64,000 bases of DNA from Ammoniphilus sp. YIM 78166. GTDB taxonomy: Bacteria; Bacillota; Bacilli; Aneurinibacillales; RAOX-1. The stretch covers positions 124,001 to 188,000 of the forward strand of contig NZ_SDLR01000003.1 in assembly GCF_004522215.1 (NCBI RefSeq), read 5' to 3'. Position 1 is the stretch's first letter. Every line of letters starts with the position of its first letter. The notes beneath the pieces were generated by a model. The model saw nothing but the letters and a program-made list of their open reading frames with translations. It made no database searches and was not told where the DNA came from. Made by a program: the position numbers and the translations under genes. Below are positions 50,462 through 59,162 of this stretch, in pieces.

Positions 50462-50840
50462 TCCCTTTCTATTTTTATATCTCCAAAGACTACCTCTGAC
50501 TTGCCCCAAGTTAAGACACACTTCATACCTATCCATTCTATTCAAATTTTGGTGCTTTCTCTTCTTTTCAATCCTTATAAGAGATTTATGGAAAATATGA
50601 CAGAAGGGCTGCGTGCCGTTCTCCAGGAAGAATTAAAACCTTTCAAAAAAGATCTCCAGGCCATAAAGGATGGGCAAAACGTTCACAGCGCTCTTTCGAA
50701 GAATCCTAGCTGGTAAGCAGGGAAATCAAGAGATGGAGATTCACCGGATTCATAAAATGATCCATTCGAAATGGGACTGAGCCATGAAAAATTTTCAAAA
50801 TGGGACAAGGATCCATTGACCCTATTCAAATAAAGGTTAT
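50462..50840. other. Mostly gene-free, possible remnant of a coiled-coil gene
   Basis: A frame at 50597-50716 reads TEGLRAVLQEELKPFKKDLQ and resembles small coiled-coil proteins, but has no ribosome-binding site. Nothing else is supportable. Confidence 0.4.
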
Positions 50841-50976
50841 GGATGCAACCTTATAACATGATTATAGGGTTGTATTTTTTATTGTCTCATGGTTCGCCCC
50901 TCCGGGCCATACCCACTACTTCTACGATTCCTGAGCAAGTGATTATATACGATATAAGCACGAGCAATTAATATAA
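50841..50976 (+). repeat. Approximately 140-bp dispersed repeat, copy B
   Basis: Homologous to 31225-31378: the terminator-like stem (AACCTTATAA/TTATAGGGTT, then ATTTTTTATTG), ATGGTTCGC, CCGGGCCA, GATTCCTGAGCAAGTGATTA, and GCACGAGCAATTAATATAAT. About 17 bases after the stem are missing relative to copy A. Confidence 0.75.
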
Positions 50977-51008
50977 TACTAGTTTCATTATTGAGGAGGT
51001 TATGTTTC

Positions 51009-52170
51009 ATGAATAAACAAAATTGGTCTGTAGCTATGGCTGAAACCATCATGTCCGGATCTGATTCAGAGGGCTACCATCCGGAAATAAAGGAACGTTG
51101 GGCTTACGTCCCAGGTATGATGCTCTTGGCTTTGCTGCGAGTTGGGGAAGTAACAAAGGATGATAAATATGATAACTATGTCAAAAAGCATATGGACCTA
51201 TTCATCGAATCCGATGGGTCCATTCGTACCTACGAACTAGAGGAGTATAATCTTGACCAAATTAATGAAGGAAAAGTCCTGTTTCCGTTGTTTAAACAAA
51301 CAGGAGAGGAACGTTTTGCCAAGGCTGCGCACTTACTGGCCGATCAATTAAAAGGTCATCCTCGTACATCGGAAGGCGGTTTTTGGCATAAAAAAATATA
51401 TCCGTTTAAATGTGGCTGGATGGATTATATATGTCCTCTCCATTTCTGGCTGAGTATGCGAAAACCTTTGATCAGCCCGATTTGTTTGATGAAGTCGCTC
51501 ATCAGATCCTAACGGTGGAACAGCGTACAAGAGATACGAAAACCGGCTTGCTCTACCATGGGTGGGACGAAAGCAAGGAGGAGGAGTGGTTTGATCCAGC
51601 TACAGGGAAGTCTCTTCATTTCTGGAGCCGCGCCATGGGTTGGTACGCGATGGCGATCGTAGATGCGTTGGAGCATTTCCCGCGCAATCATGTGAAGCGA
51701 GGAACCATCGCCGGAATCTTTTTACGGATGGTGGGATCTTTAGAAAAAGTACAAGATGCGGATAGCGGACTTTGGTATCAAGTGCTGGACAAAGGCCAGC
51801 GAGAAGGCAATTATTTGGAGGCTACCGGTTCTTGCATGTTTGTGTATGCGATTGCCAAAGGAGTAAGACTGGGCTATTTGCCCCGCTATTACCGCGAGCT
51901 CGCGGTCAAAGGTTATGAAGGGATCCTGAACCATTTGGTCACCCAGGATGAGACAGGCGTACATTTGCATCAAATTTGCAAAGGAGCAGGGTTGGGCAAC
52001 CGGCCTTACCGGGACGGGTCGTATACCTATTATATCAGGGGAGCATCGTGAGTGATCACTTTATGGGCCAGGCGCCGTTTATTCTGGCTAGTGTGGAGAT
52101 GGAGAGATTAGAATCGGTGCCGGATGAAGCGGTTGGCGACAGTGGAAGAAATCAATTGGTGTTTAATTGA
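51009..52170 (+). pseudogene. GH88-type unsaturated rhamnogalacturonyl hydrolase gene with two frameshifts
   Basis: Three frames must be joined. The first (from MNKQNWSVAMAETIMSGSDS) reads to GGFWHKKIYPF; one missing C at about 51406 shifts it. The second continues MWLDGLYMSSPFLAEYAKT to SYTYYI; a second missing base at about 52037 shifts it again, and VSDHFMGQAPFILASVEMER ends at 52170. YesR/YteR-type GH88/GH105 hydrolases act on unsaturated pectin disaccharides with a catalytic Asp (as in MWLDG). GAGGAGG precedes the ATG. The decay suggests that pectin use has been lost, or that there are two sequencing errors. Confidence 0.75.
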
Positions 52171-52214
52171 GGTAGTTGAGTGATCGTAATAGGAAGAGTG
52201 AAAAGGGGTGTGAA

Positions 52215-53228
52215 ATGAATGTCCTTGTATTAGGCGGAACTGGAGTCATCAGCCGCTGTATCGTCAATCAATTACTTGAGGAGCGACATGAAGTTGCGAT
52301 TTTTAACCGGAAGAACAAGGAATTAAGTTTTTGGGGTGAAGTAGAGCAATATACAGGGGATAAAACCAACAAAGAGGCTTTCATTGCAGCGATGAAGAAA
52401 GTGAAATGCGATGTCGTGATTGATATGATCAGCTTTAATGAGGAGGATGCGAGAACGACCGTTCAGGCCTTCGAAGGAAACGTGGAGCAGATGATCTTCA
52501 CCTCCTCCGTCGCAGCCTATCAACGCCCCTATCGTACCCTCCCTACGATAGAAGAGGGGGAACAACTGACCAATAACTCAGACTTCCCTTACGCCTTTCA
52601 TAAAGCGGAGATGGAAAGATACCTTCAAAAGGTAATCCAAACCGAAACGGTTCCCATTACCATCATCAGACCTTCCCTAACCTATGGAGTGGGGGCAGCG
52701 AATGTCGGTGTCTTAAGGCAAAACTATGGCATCGTCGATCGGATTCGAAAAGGAAAGCCCTTGGTCATGTTTGGCGATGGCACGACCCCTTGGAGTTTCA
52801 CCTTTGCCCCTGACCTGGCAAAAGGCTATGCAGGAATAGTGGGCAACCGAAAAACCTATGGAGAAGCCTATCATATTTGCAGTGAACATCGGCAGATCTG
52901 GGAGGATCTTTATCTGGAGTTCGGTCGTCTTCTAGGAATCGAGCCCAAAATCGTACACCTTCCATCTGACCTATTGATTCAAGCCGCACCGGATTTATTT
53001 AACCATATTTATTATGAAAAATGCTATGCAGGAATTTTTGATAATTCTAAAATCAAAAGGGATGTGGAAGGGCTATCCTTGGATATGTCCCTTCATCAGG
53101 GCTTGCAAATGCTCCTAGATTGGTTTGAGCAGGAGGCCAACACGGTTGACAAGGAAAAGGATACGCTGGAAGACCGATTGGTAGATCTCCATCAAAGGTG
53201 GTCGGAGCAAATCTGGGGCGTGAATTAG
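52215..53228 (+). CDS. NAD-dependent epimerase/dehydratase family protein
   Basis: 337 residues of extended SDR fold. MNVLVLGGTGVISRCIVNQL is the dinucleotide-binding start (GGTGVIS, Ser as the last motif residue). IFTSSVAAYQR and PYAFHKAEMERYLQ provide the Ser/Tyr/Lys catalytic set in an atypical YxxHK form, and IIRPSLTYGVG follows. The substrate is a nucleotide or free sugar that cannot be named. The start at 52215 is behind AAGGGGTG; upstream in-frame codons overlap the GH88 remnant. It probably belonged to the same pectin/sugar unit. Confidence 0.8.
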   Translation: MNVLVLGGTGVISRCIVNQLLEERHEVAIFNRKNKELSFWGEVEQYTGDKTNKEAFIAAMKKVKCDVVIDMISFNEEDARTTVQAFEGNVEQMIFTSSVAAYQRPYRTLPTIEEGEQLTNNSDFPYAFHKAEMERYLQKVIQTETVPITIIRPSLTYGVGAANVGVLRQNYGIVDRIRKGKPLVMFGDGTTPWSFTFAPDLAKGYAGIVGNRKTYGEAYHICSEHRQIWEDLYLEFGRLLGIEPKIVHLPSDLLIQAAPDLFNHIYYEKCYAGIFDNSKIKRDVEGLSLDMSLHQGLQMLLDWFEQEANTVDKEKDTLEDRLVDLHQRWSEQIWGVN

Positions 53229-53478
53229 GGGGGGATACCCACTCGGGTAGGTGACTTGATAGAGTTAAGCGAGCTGGGTACAAGCTAAAAGAGGGTATTC
53301 CTTGACAGACTATATCTAATTCATCCTTTTGATTGCATACTACTTTCAAGATTGTTTAAGATCCTTCATTTGGTGGTTGCGTTTGGATATCTTATCCGTA
53401 TCCCGGTCACGCAGAATGCCTTTAACGGATGCGGATATGGTGACGGATTATTCAGGCGAGGCGGAAACTACATAGACT

Positions 53479-53502
53479 AAAGTAAGTGCTTGCACTTACT
53501 TT
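53479..53502. promoter_or_regulatory. Perfect 11-bp palindrome abutting the tandem array
   Basis: AAAGTAAGTGC and GCACTTACTTT are separated by TT. AGTAAGTGC-type palindromes are typical TetR-family operators. It stands alone, with no TetR gene near, 2 bases before the first 52-bp repeat unit. Confidence 0.55.
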
Positions 53503-53504
53503 GT

Positions 53505-53832
53505 GCAGATCGCTCGGATGAGGTACTGCAAGACCACGATTCGCGCCCTGAACCGGGCGGATCACTCGGATGAGGTACCGCATGACCACGATGCGTGCCC
53601 TGAAGCGGGCGGATCACTCGGATGAGGTACCGCAAGACCACGATGCGTGCCCTGAAGCGGGCGGATCAATCGGATGAGGTACCGCAAGACCACGATTCGT
53701 GCCCTGAAGCGGGCGGATCAATCGGATGAGGTACCGCAAGACCACGATTCGTGCCCTGAAGCGGGCGGATCACTCGGATGAGGTACCGCAAGACCACGAT
53801 GCGTGCCCTGAAGCGGGCGGATTGCTCGGATG
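53505..53832. repeat. 52-bp tandem repeat array, six full units
   Basis: Units start at 53505, 53557, 53609, 53661, 53713 and 53765 with a partial seventh at 53817. Each reads GCGGATCACTCGGATGAGGT, ACCGCAAGACCACGATGCGT, GCCCTGAAGCGG with a few variable positions (for example GATTCG or GATGCG, ATCACT or ATCAAT). Within a unit, GCCC-TGAAGC-GGGC can form a small hairpin. The period of 52 is not a multiple of three, no repeat-spacer structure exists and the array is much more GC-rich than the DNA around it. The surrounding 53229-53478 has no supportable gene. Confidence 0.95.
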
Positions 53833-54024
53833 ATGATCATTCAGAACAAGCCGGTCATGAGATGCGTTCTCTATCCATTCGTCAAACCGAAGCTCTCCTT
53901 TGTAGCCTTTTTCCAGGTTACTATAGTAGGTTTCTTCTTTAGTTGTTAAACCTATTCGAGCGTTTAATGACCTCAGTATTTTTAATTCTAAAGATTGATT
54001 ACGAGGCTTAACTATCATAGGCAT
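53833..54024 (-). pseudogene. NERD-domain gene, N-terminal fragment cut by the repeat array
   Basis: On the minus strand, MIVKPRNQSLELKILRSLNA, the EETYYSNLEKGYKGE segment and FDEWIENASHDRLVLNDHH are the beginning of a nuclease-related (NERD) domain protein: start motif, helix and first Glu-containing strand. The frame then runs into the 52-bp repeats and ends as unrelated residues. The catalytic Asp/Gln-Lys part is missing. NERD proteins are restriction-endonuclease-fold proteins of unclear function. Confidence 0.65.
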
Positions 54025-54246
54025 ACCCCCATTCTTCTTTTAATTAATATAATATGAATAATTTAATAGATAAACAAGAATTTTTTCAGGAGCAGGCTTT
54101 GTCTACCTATCAATCAGCAATCCTTCTTGATAAGCGTATTCTAACATATTAAAGGACTCCCTAGTGAGAGCCCCACAAACAGATACGGTTTACCAAAGAT
54201 TGTGGTCGGCAAAGCGCGCAAAAGTGAGAAGGAAGATCCGTTTCCT

Positions 54247-54858
54247 TCACTTCGTTCCATCCGCCTTTCTCAACACCCAATTCGTCATGCTTCTCTGCTG
54301 ATGCACGAGAACGGTCTTGACCGGCTCGACAAAACTTCCTCCCAACTCCTTCGTCACCTGCTGAAGCCGATCCACGTCTACTAAGAAACGCTCGGTGCCA
54401 TCCGGCAATTGATACCGTCCCTCGCCAAGCGGCTGGACCTGATCTTCGATGCCAATGCTAGAAGCCAACCGGGCAAACCAGAATCCACCAGGCTTCAGCC
54501 GCTTCCAAAGCTGATGTACCATTTCCGTAAAATGAGCATCGTTACGCGCAAAATGAAGGACAGCATTACAGATAATGGCATCGAAATGGTCTTTAGGGTA
54601 AGATAGATCCTCAATAGCCTCTACCCGGAAGTGATCAGCTTCTGTCCATGGCTCCGCCCATTTTCGTACATAAGCAATATTATCGATGCTTGTATCCACC
54701 CCATAGACGTCAAACGATTGTCGCAAAAAATAGGAGAGATTTCGTCCTTTTCCACAGCCCGCATCTAAAATCCGACTACCGGGAACGAAGCGATTTTTCA
54801 TAATCTGGTCAAGCAGGTAAATGTCCATATTTCCAATCCATTTATATAGATCTTCCAT
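54247..54858 (-). CDS. Class I SAM-dependent methyltransferase
   Basis: 203 residues. Motif I is ILDAGCGKGRNLSYFLR (about 30-47, SAM-binding), the acidic ribose contact is in VYGVDTSIDNI, and later motifs are AIICNAVLHFARN and LKPGGFWFARLA. The N-terminus (MEDLYKWIGNMDIYLLDQIM) caps the site. The substrate is unknown; similar proteins modify metabolites or participate in tellurite/toxic-compound handling. It is divergent from the eutABC operon and shares about 200 bases of upstream sequence with it. Confidence 0.85.
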   Translation of the reverse strand: MEDLYKWIGNMDIYLLDQIMKNRFVPGSRILDAGCGKGRNLSYFLRQSFDVYGVDTSIDNIAYVRKWAEPWTEADHFRVEAIEDLSYPKDHFDAIICNAVLHFARNDAHFTEMVHQLWKRLKPGGFWFARLASSIGIEDQVQPLGEGRYQLPDGTERFLVDVDRLQQVTKELGGSFVEPVKTVLVHQQRSMTNWVLRKADGTK

Positions 54859-54996
54859 CTTTTTATTCCTCCTCGATGTTTATCTTCCTATATTACACTT
54901 TATTCTCCTTCATACGCATAGCCTCATCATATAAAACTCACCAGACATAAGAAGGATTTTTTCCCATATTATAGAAGTTATACTATATTGGCTGAC

Positions 54997-55051
54997 GGCG
55001 CTTTGTATGGTTTCTACGAAAAGTAGGGTGATACAGAGCGCCTTTTTGTTT
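54997..55051 (+). terminator. Leader terminator/attenuator before eutA
   Basis: GGCGCTTTGTAT pairs with ATACAGAGCGCC (12 bp with one U-G pair) around an inner CTAC-GAAAA-GTAG hairpin, followed by TTTTTG. It lies 25 bases before the eutA start, and the only gene upstream points the other way, so it must act on the eut transcript itself. EutV-type antitermination controls eut genes in other Firmicutes; no EutV/EutW genes are in the window. Confidence 0.7.
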
Positions 55052-55075
55052 GCAGTATCCCAGAGGAGGAAGGGC

Positions 55076-56512
55076 ATGAACTGGATCACGAGCATGGGCT
55101 TAGATATTGGTACGAGTACGACTAAGCTCATTATTAGCCGCTTATGGATTGGAGAAATGGGAAGCCCCTATGGCCTGCCTCGATGTCAGATCAAGGAACG
55201 CGAAATTCTCTACGCCAGCCCGATCTACACGACTCCGCTCAAAAATGAAAATGAAATTGACATGCATCGTTTAGGTGAGCTTTTGACCTCTGAATACGAA
55301 CAGGCCCGCCTTTCATTACACGATATGAAGGCAGGAGCGGTCATCATGACAGGCGAGACTGCCCGCAAAGAAAATGCCGAGAGGATTCTTCATTACCTCG
55401 CAGATCGGGCTGGGGATTTTGTCGTTGCGACAGCGGGGGCGGATCTCGAAGGGATCCTGGCTGGAAAAGGATCGGGGGCCATGAAGCGTTCGGAAGAGAC
55501 AGACGCCATCATTGCCAATGTAGACATCGGGGGCGGAACGGCCAATGTGGCCTTGTTTTATAAAGGGAGGGCGATTCAAACCTTTACGTTTCATGTAGGT
55601 GGTCGGTTGATTCGTGTAACGGAGCAGGGGCTAGTCGAATACGTATCGGAGCACCTGAAACCATGGCTCCAAGCCAATGGCTGGGAGATTCAGGAAGTGG
55701 TCACGTACGAGAGGTTGTGGGAGTTGTGCCTACAGCTTAGCCAAAGCCTGCTGTCTTTTCTGTCCGGATCCCCGGAGTTCCATGCCGAGAAGTTGCTTCT
55801 TGCCCCGCTAACGAGTCCCATGATGCCTATTGGAGAAGTGATGTTCTCAGGGGGCGTTGGGCAAATGATGCCGCATGCACAGCCGCAAACGCTAAGCGAA
55901 ACCGCCACGTACCATGACATCGGACCGCTGCTCGCTTTTGCCCTGAAGGTTTCTTCTGAACAATATGACATAAATGGGATCGAAGCCGCCCAAACCACGC
56001 GGGCCACCGTGATTGGGGCAGGGATGCAAACTACCGAGGTGAGCGGGTCAACGGTGTATGTAAAGGAGGCCCTGCTGCCGATCAAAAACGTGCCGATGGT
56101 TCCGATTCTTGTCCGGGTTCACGAAAATTGGGAGGAAGAAGCCTTCCGTCTTCGCTTGCTCCAGGCTTTGGTGGAGGGGAAAAAGCTCTTCCTCGAGACT
56201 AGGCGGGACCCTCCTTTTGCCATTGCCTTATCGGATGTTGGCTACTGCAGCTATCTCATGCTCCAAAGTCTAGCGGATGCTTTATCAAGAGAATATACAG
56301 CTTGCTTCCCCCAAGCCTCCCTCATGCTTGTCCTTTGTGAAAGTGATATGGCGAAGGCGCTCGGGCAGGCCCTTGCCAAACGCTGTGGGCAAAAGCCCCA
56401 AGTGATTTGCCTGGATCAAATCGATTTTTCCTATGGGGATTATATTGATTTAGGCCTGCCGGTTGCCGGAGAGGCCATTTCTATATCCATCAAAACATTA
56501 GCCTTCGGCTGA
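55076..56512 (+). CDS. eutA: Ethanolamine ammonia-lyase reactivating factor EutA
   Basis: 478 residues of an actin/Hsp70-like ATPase fold. SMGLDIGTSTTKLI (phosphate 1), ANVDIGGGTANVALF (phosphate 2) and GGVGQMMPHAQP-type later motifs identify EutA. It exchanges damaged cobalamin for adenosylcobalamin in the EutBC lyase, using ATP. An upstream in-frame start at 55007 is rejected because GAGGAGGAAGG precedes the ATG at 55076 and the longer version would overlap the leader terminator. First gene of eutABC. Confidence 0.9.
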   Translation: MNWITSMGLDIGTSTTKLIISRLWIGEMGSPYGLPRCQIKEREILYASPIYTTPLKNENEIDMHRLGELLTSEYEQARLSLHDMKAGAVIMTGETARKENAERILHYLADRAGDFVVATAGADLEGILAGKGSGAMKRSEETDAIIANVDIGGGTANVALFYKGRAIQTFTFHVGGRLIRVTEQGLVEYVSEHLKPWLQANGWEIQEVVTYERLWELCLQLSQSLLSFLSGSPEFHAEKLLLAPLTSPMMPIGEVMFSGGVGQMMPHAQPQTLSETATYHDIGPLLAFALKVSSEQYDINGIEAAQTTRATVIGAGMQTTEVSGSTVYVKEALLPIKNVPMVPILVRVHENWEEEAFRLRLLQALVEGKKLFLETRRDPPFAIALSDVGYCSYLMLQSLADALSREYTACFPQASLMLVLCESDMAKALGQALAKRCGQKPQVICLDQIDFSYGDYIDLGLPVAGEAISISIKTLAFG

Positions 56513-56528
56513 ATGGAGGTGACGGAAG

Positions 56529-57914
56529 ATGCATAAGAAAACGACCTTGCTCGGGACTACCTATGCCTTTCATAGCTTAAAGGAAATCTTGGCTAAAGCG
56601 AACGAAGAGCGTTCCGGCGATCAGCTCGCCGGTATTGGCGCAGCGAATATGAAAGAGCGAATGGCCGCCAAAGCTGTGTTAGCCAACTTAACGATGGCGG
56701 ACATCCGAAATTACCCCGTCCTGACCCCAGAGCAGGATGAGGTGTCGAAGATCATTGAGGAAAGCGTTCAGGAAGAAATCTACCAGACGGTTCAGCGTTG
56801 GATGGTGGCCGACCTGCGGGAGTGGATGCTTGATGATCGAAACTCCGGACAGGATCTCTTGAAACTCGGTCAAGGCTTGACCAGCGAAATGATTGCGGCC
56901 GTAACCAAGCTCATGTCCAATCTGGATTTAATTCAAGCCGCAGCCAAAATCGAGGTGATCACCCACTGCCAAACCAAGATCGGCCAAAAGGGTACACTGG
57001 CTTCCCGCGCCCAGCCCAACCATCCGTCTGACGATGTGGAAGGAATCCGTGCCTCCTTGTATGAAGCCCTGAGCTATGGGGTAGGGGACGCGGTGATCGG
57101 TATTAATCCGGTCATGGATACGACCGATCATGTGTTTGCCCTTTTGCGAGAAACCAAAGATATCATGGAGCGCTTGGCCATCCCCACGCAAAATTGCGTG
57201 TTATCCCATGTCACCACACAAATGCGAGCTATCGAAAAAGGGGCACCGGCTGACCTCATCTTCCAAAGCCTTGCCGGAACGCAAGCAGGCAATGAATCCT
57301 TCGGTATTTCGGTTTTCTTGCTGAAAGAAGCTGACGCACTTATTCAGGAAAAGGGGACGGCAGCCGGCCCCAACCGATGGTATTTTGAAACCGGGCAAGG
57401 CTCCGAACTCTCCTCGGAGGCTCATTTCGGGGTGGATCAGGTCACACTCGAGGCCCGATGCTATGGATTGGCGCGAACGTTCAACCCTTTTATCGTCAAT
57501 ACGGTTGTGGGCTTTATTGGGCCGGAGTACCTGTTTGACAGCAAGCAGGTGATCCGGGCAGGGCTCGAGGATCATTTCATGGGAAAGCTGCACGGGTTGC
57601 CGATGGGCGTTGACGTCTGCTATACGAACCATATGAACGCCGATCAAAACGACATGGATAATCTGAGCATGCTGCTTGCGGCTGCTGGAGTGAATTTTGT
57701 CATCGGAGTGCCGATGGCAGATGACTGCATGCTGAACTATCAGTCGCTGAGTTATCACGATATAGCGACCTTGCGAAATATTCTTCGGCTCAATGCCGCA
57801 CCTGAATTTGAAAAATGGCTGGAAGCCCAAGGGATCATGGAGGGTGGAAAATTAACGTCTCAAGCCGGTGATCCGACGGTCTTTCTAAAACGACTCTCAC
57901 AGGGAGGGGTATAG
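56529..57914 (+). CDS. eutB: Ethanolamine ammonia-lyase large subunit
   Basis: 461 residues (close to the usual 453-460). TIM-barrel catalytic subunit of the B12-dependent lyase that turns ethanolamine into acetaldehyde and ammonia. QPNHPSDDVEGIRASLYEAL, GDAVIGINPVMDT, FETGQGSELSSEAHFGVDQV and VDVCYTNHMNADQNDMDNL carry substrate- and cobalamin-contacting residues (including the Glu and Asp that bind ethanolamine). GGAGGTGACGGAAG precedes the ATG. It lies 16 bases after eutA and 1 base before eutC. Confidence 0.97.
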   Translation: MHKKTTLLGTTYAFHSLKEILAKANEERSGDQLAGIGAANMKERMAAKAVLANLTMADIRNYPVLTPEQDEVSKIIEESVQEEIYQTVQRWMVADLREWMLDDRNSGQDLLKLGQGLTSEMIAAVTKLMSNLDLIQAAAKIEVITHCQTKIGQKGTLASRAQPNHPSDDVEGIRASLYEALSYGVGDAVIGINPVMDTTDHVFALLRETKDIMERLAIPTQNCVLSHVTTQMRAIEKGAPADLIFQSLAGTQAGNESFGISVFLLKEADALIQEKGTAAGPNRWYFETGQGSELSSEAHFGVDQVTLEARCYGLARTFNPFIVNTVVGFIGPEYLFDSKQVIRAGLEDHFMGKLHGLPMGVDVCYTNHMNADQNDMDNLSMLLAAAGVNFVIGVPMADDCMLNYQSLSYHDIATLRNILRLNAAPEFEKWLEAQGIMEGGKLTSQAGDPTVFLKRLSQGGV

Positions 57915-57915
57915 C

Positions 57916-58629
57916 ATGGCCCAGCAAGAAGGACGCGATTTTTTAGAGGCTCTCAAGCAAGTCACGCCTGCTCGTATCGGAGTGGGGCGTACGGGAACCC
58001 GGCCGCGAACCCAAGATCTTCTTTCGTTGCGGATCGACCATGCGGCTGCGGTAGATGCCGTATATGGTGAGGTGTCCGAAGCGCTTATGCAGGAGCTGGG
58101 GTTGTTTAGCGTCCGTACTTGCGCGGAAACAAAAGAGTGTTATCTCAAGCGGCCAGACCTTGGTCGAATGCTTTCTGCCGAGGGCGAGAAGATGATCCTG
58201 GAACGCTGCCTCTCCAATCCCCAGGTTCAGGTTGTCATCTCGGACGGCCTAAGCGCTAGCGCCATTGAAGAAAACATCCGGGATGTCTATCCTGCCCTGA
58301 TGGATTCGCTCGAGGCTTATGGCCTCCAACAAGGGATACCCTTCTTTGTGAAAGGTGGAAGAGTGGCCTGTATGGATGCTATCGGTGAGCTGATCCAGCC
58401 GGAAGCTTTTGTCCTCTTGATTGGGGAGCGTCCGGGACTGGTTTGCGCAAACTCGATGAGTGCTTATCTGTGCTATCGTCCGAGGAAAGGGACCAAGGAA
58501 TCCAGCCGGATGGTCATTTCCAACATTCACAGGAGGGGAACTCCTCCAATCGAAGCAGCCGCTCATATTGGCACGTTGGTTTCGAAGATGCTGGAGCAAA
58601 AAACAAGTGGGGTAGGGTTCATGATTTAA
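57916..58629 (+). CDS. eutC: Ethanolamine ammonia-lyase small subunit
   Basis: 237 residues, slightly shorter than typical enteric EutC (about 295) because the N-terminal extension is short. ARIGVGRTGTRPRTQDLLSL, DHAAAVDAVYGEV, VQVVISDGLSASAIEENI and RPGLVCANSMSAYLCYRP are standard and form the cobalamin-binding face with EutB. GGGAGGGG lies before the ATG inside the eutB end. No shell proteins, EutE, EutD, EutG or permease genes follow, so this is a microcompartment-free eut set. Confidence 0.95.
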   Translation: MAQQEGRDFLEALKQVTPARIGVGRTGTRPRTQDLLSLRIDHAAAVDAVYGEVSEALMQELGLFSVRTCAETKECYLKRPDLGRMLSAEGEKMILERCLSNPQVQVVISDGLSASAIEENIRDVYPALMDSLEAYGLQQGIPFFVKGGRVACMDAIGELIQPEAFVLLIGERPGLVCANSMSAYLCYRPRKGTKESSRMVISNIHRRGTPPIEAAAHIGTLVSKMLEQKTSGVGFMI

Positions 58630-58642
58630 GAAATATGGGTAA

Positions 58643-58774
58643 GACTTCGCGCCAACAAGCACCTCAGGACCAAAGGCCTGGAAAGACATCTGGTCTGCAG
58701 GGCAGAGCGTGGGTGCGATTAATCGGGTGCAACCCGTTCATGCATTGGTAGAGCAGCTTCAGAAAGGAGTTTGA
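58643..58774 (+). pseudogene. C-terminal fragment of a nitronate monooxygenase-like gene
   Basis: The frame reads GPKAWKDIWSAGQSVGAINR, then VQPVHALVEQLQKGV and stop. The WSAGQ/GVG-x-I-x-x-x-x-PV ending is the C-terminus of 2-nitropropane dioxygenase/nitronate monooxygenase proteins. A stop codon lies just before it, and nothing of the FMN barrel remains. It sits between eutC and the operon terminator and would be transcribed with the operon. Confidence 0.6.
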
Positions 58775-58836
58775 CCAAGCATAAGACCGCGTTGGTTGCT
58801 AAGCGTTCGAAATAAGCTAAACCTAGCGATAGAGTA

Positions 58837-58866
58837 GAGTCCCTGGGCTTCAGGGACTCTTTTTTG
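58837..58866 (+). terminator. Terminator of the eut operon
   Basis: GAGTCCCTG/CAGGGACTC around GGCTT, followed by TTTTTTG. Confidence 0.9.
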
Positions 58867-59056
58867 TACTGTCTGAATTTATAACTGCGTCATATTATTT
58901 GGACTGCACGAGGAAAACTTGTTGGCGCTGAACTAAAGCTTGGCACAAGCCAAGTTTTCTAGCAATTCCTTTTAGGTAAACATGTGCGTCATTTGCAAAA
59001 GCGTACTGCAAGGACTTCAGGACAGTAGAACGAGATAGCCGTTTCAATTATCAGTG

Positions 59057-59067
59057 TTGTTATACAA
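59057..59067. promoter_or_regulatory. FadR/FCD-type operator, distal
   Basis: TTGTTATACAA fits the GntR/FadR-FCD consensus TNGT-N3-ACNA exactly and is a near palindrome. It lies 146 bases upstream of the lhgO-like start, with a second, inverted copy 106 bases downstream. Confidence 0.65.
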
Positions 59068-59162
59068 ATTTAAGAAAAATATTGATAAAAATACAAAGTT
59101 TGTGTAAAATATGGAATTATAAAAGGTTTTTTAACAACTATAAGGGTGCTTGTTTATTAAAA

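Noticed and set aside
50597-50716. 39-codon coiled-coil-like frame
   Set aside because: Similar in style to the gene at 50213 but without a ribosome-binding site; at most a remnant.
53505-53832. CRISPR array
   Set aside because: The whole 52-bp unit repeats, with no alternation of constant repeats and unique spacers, and no cas genes are near.
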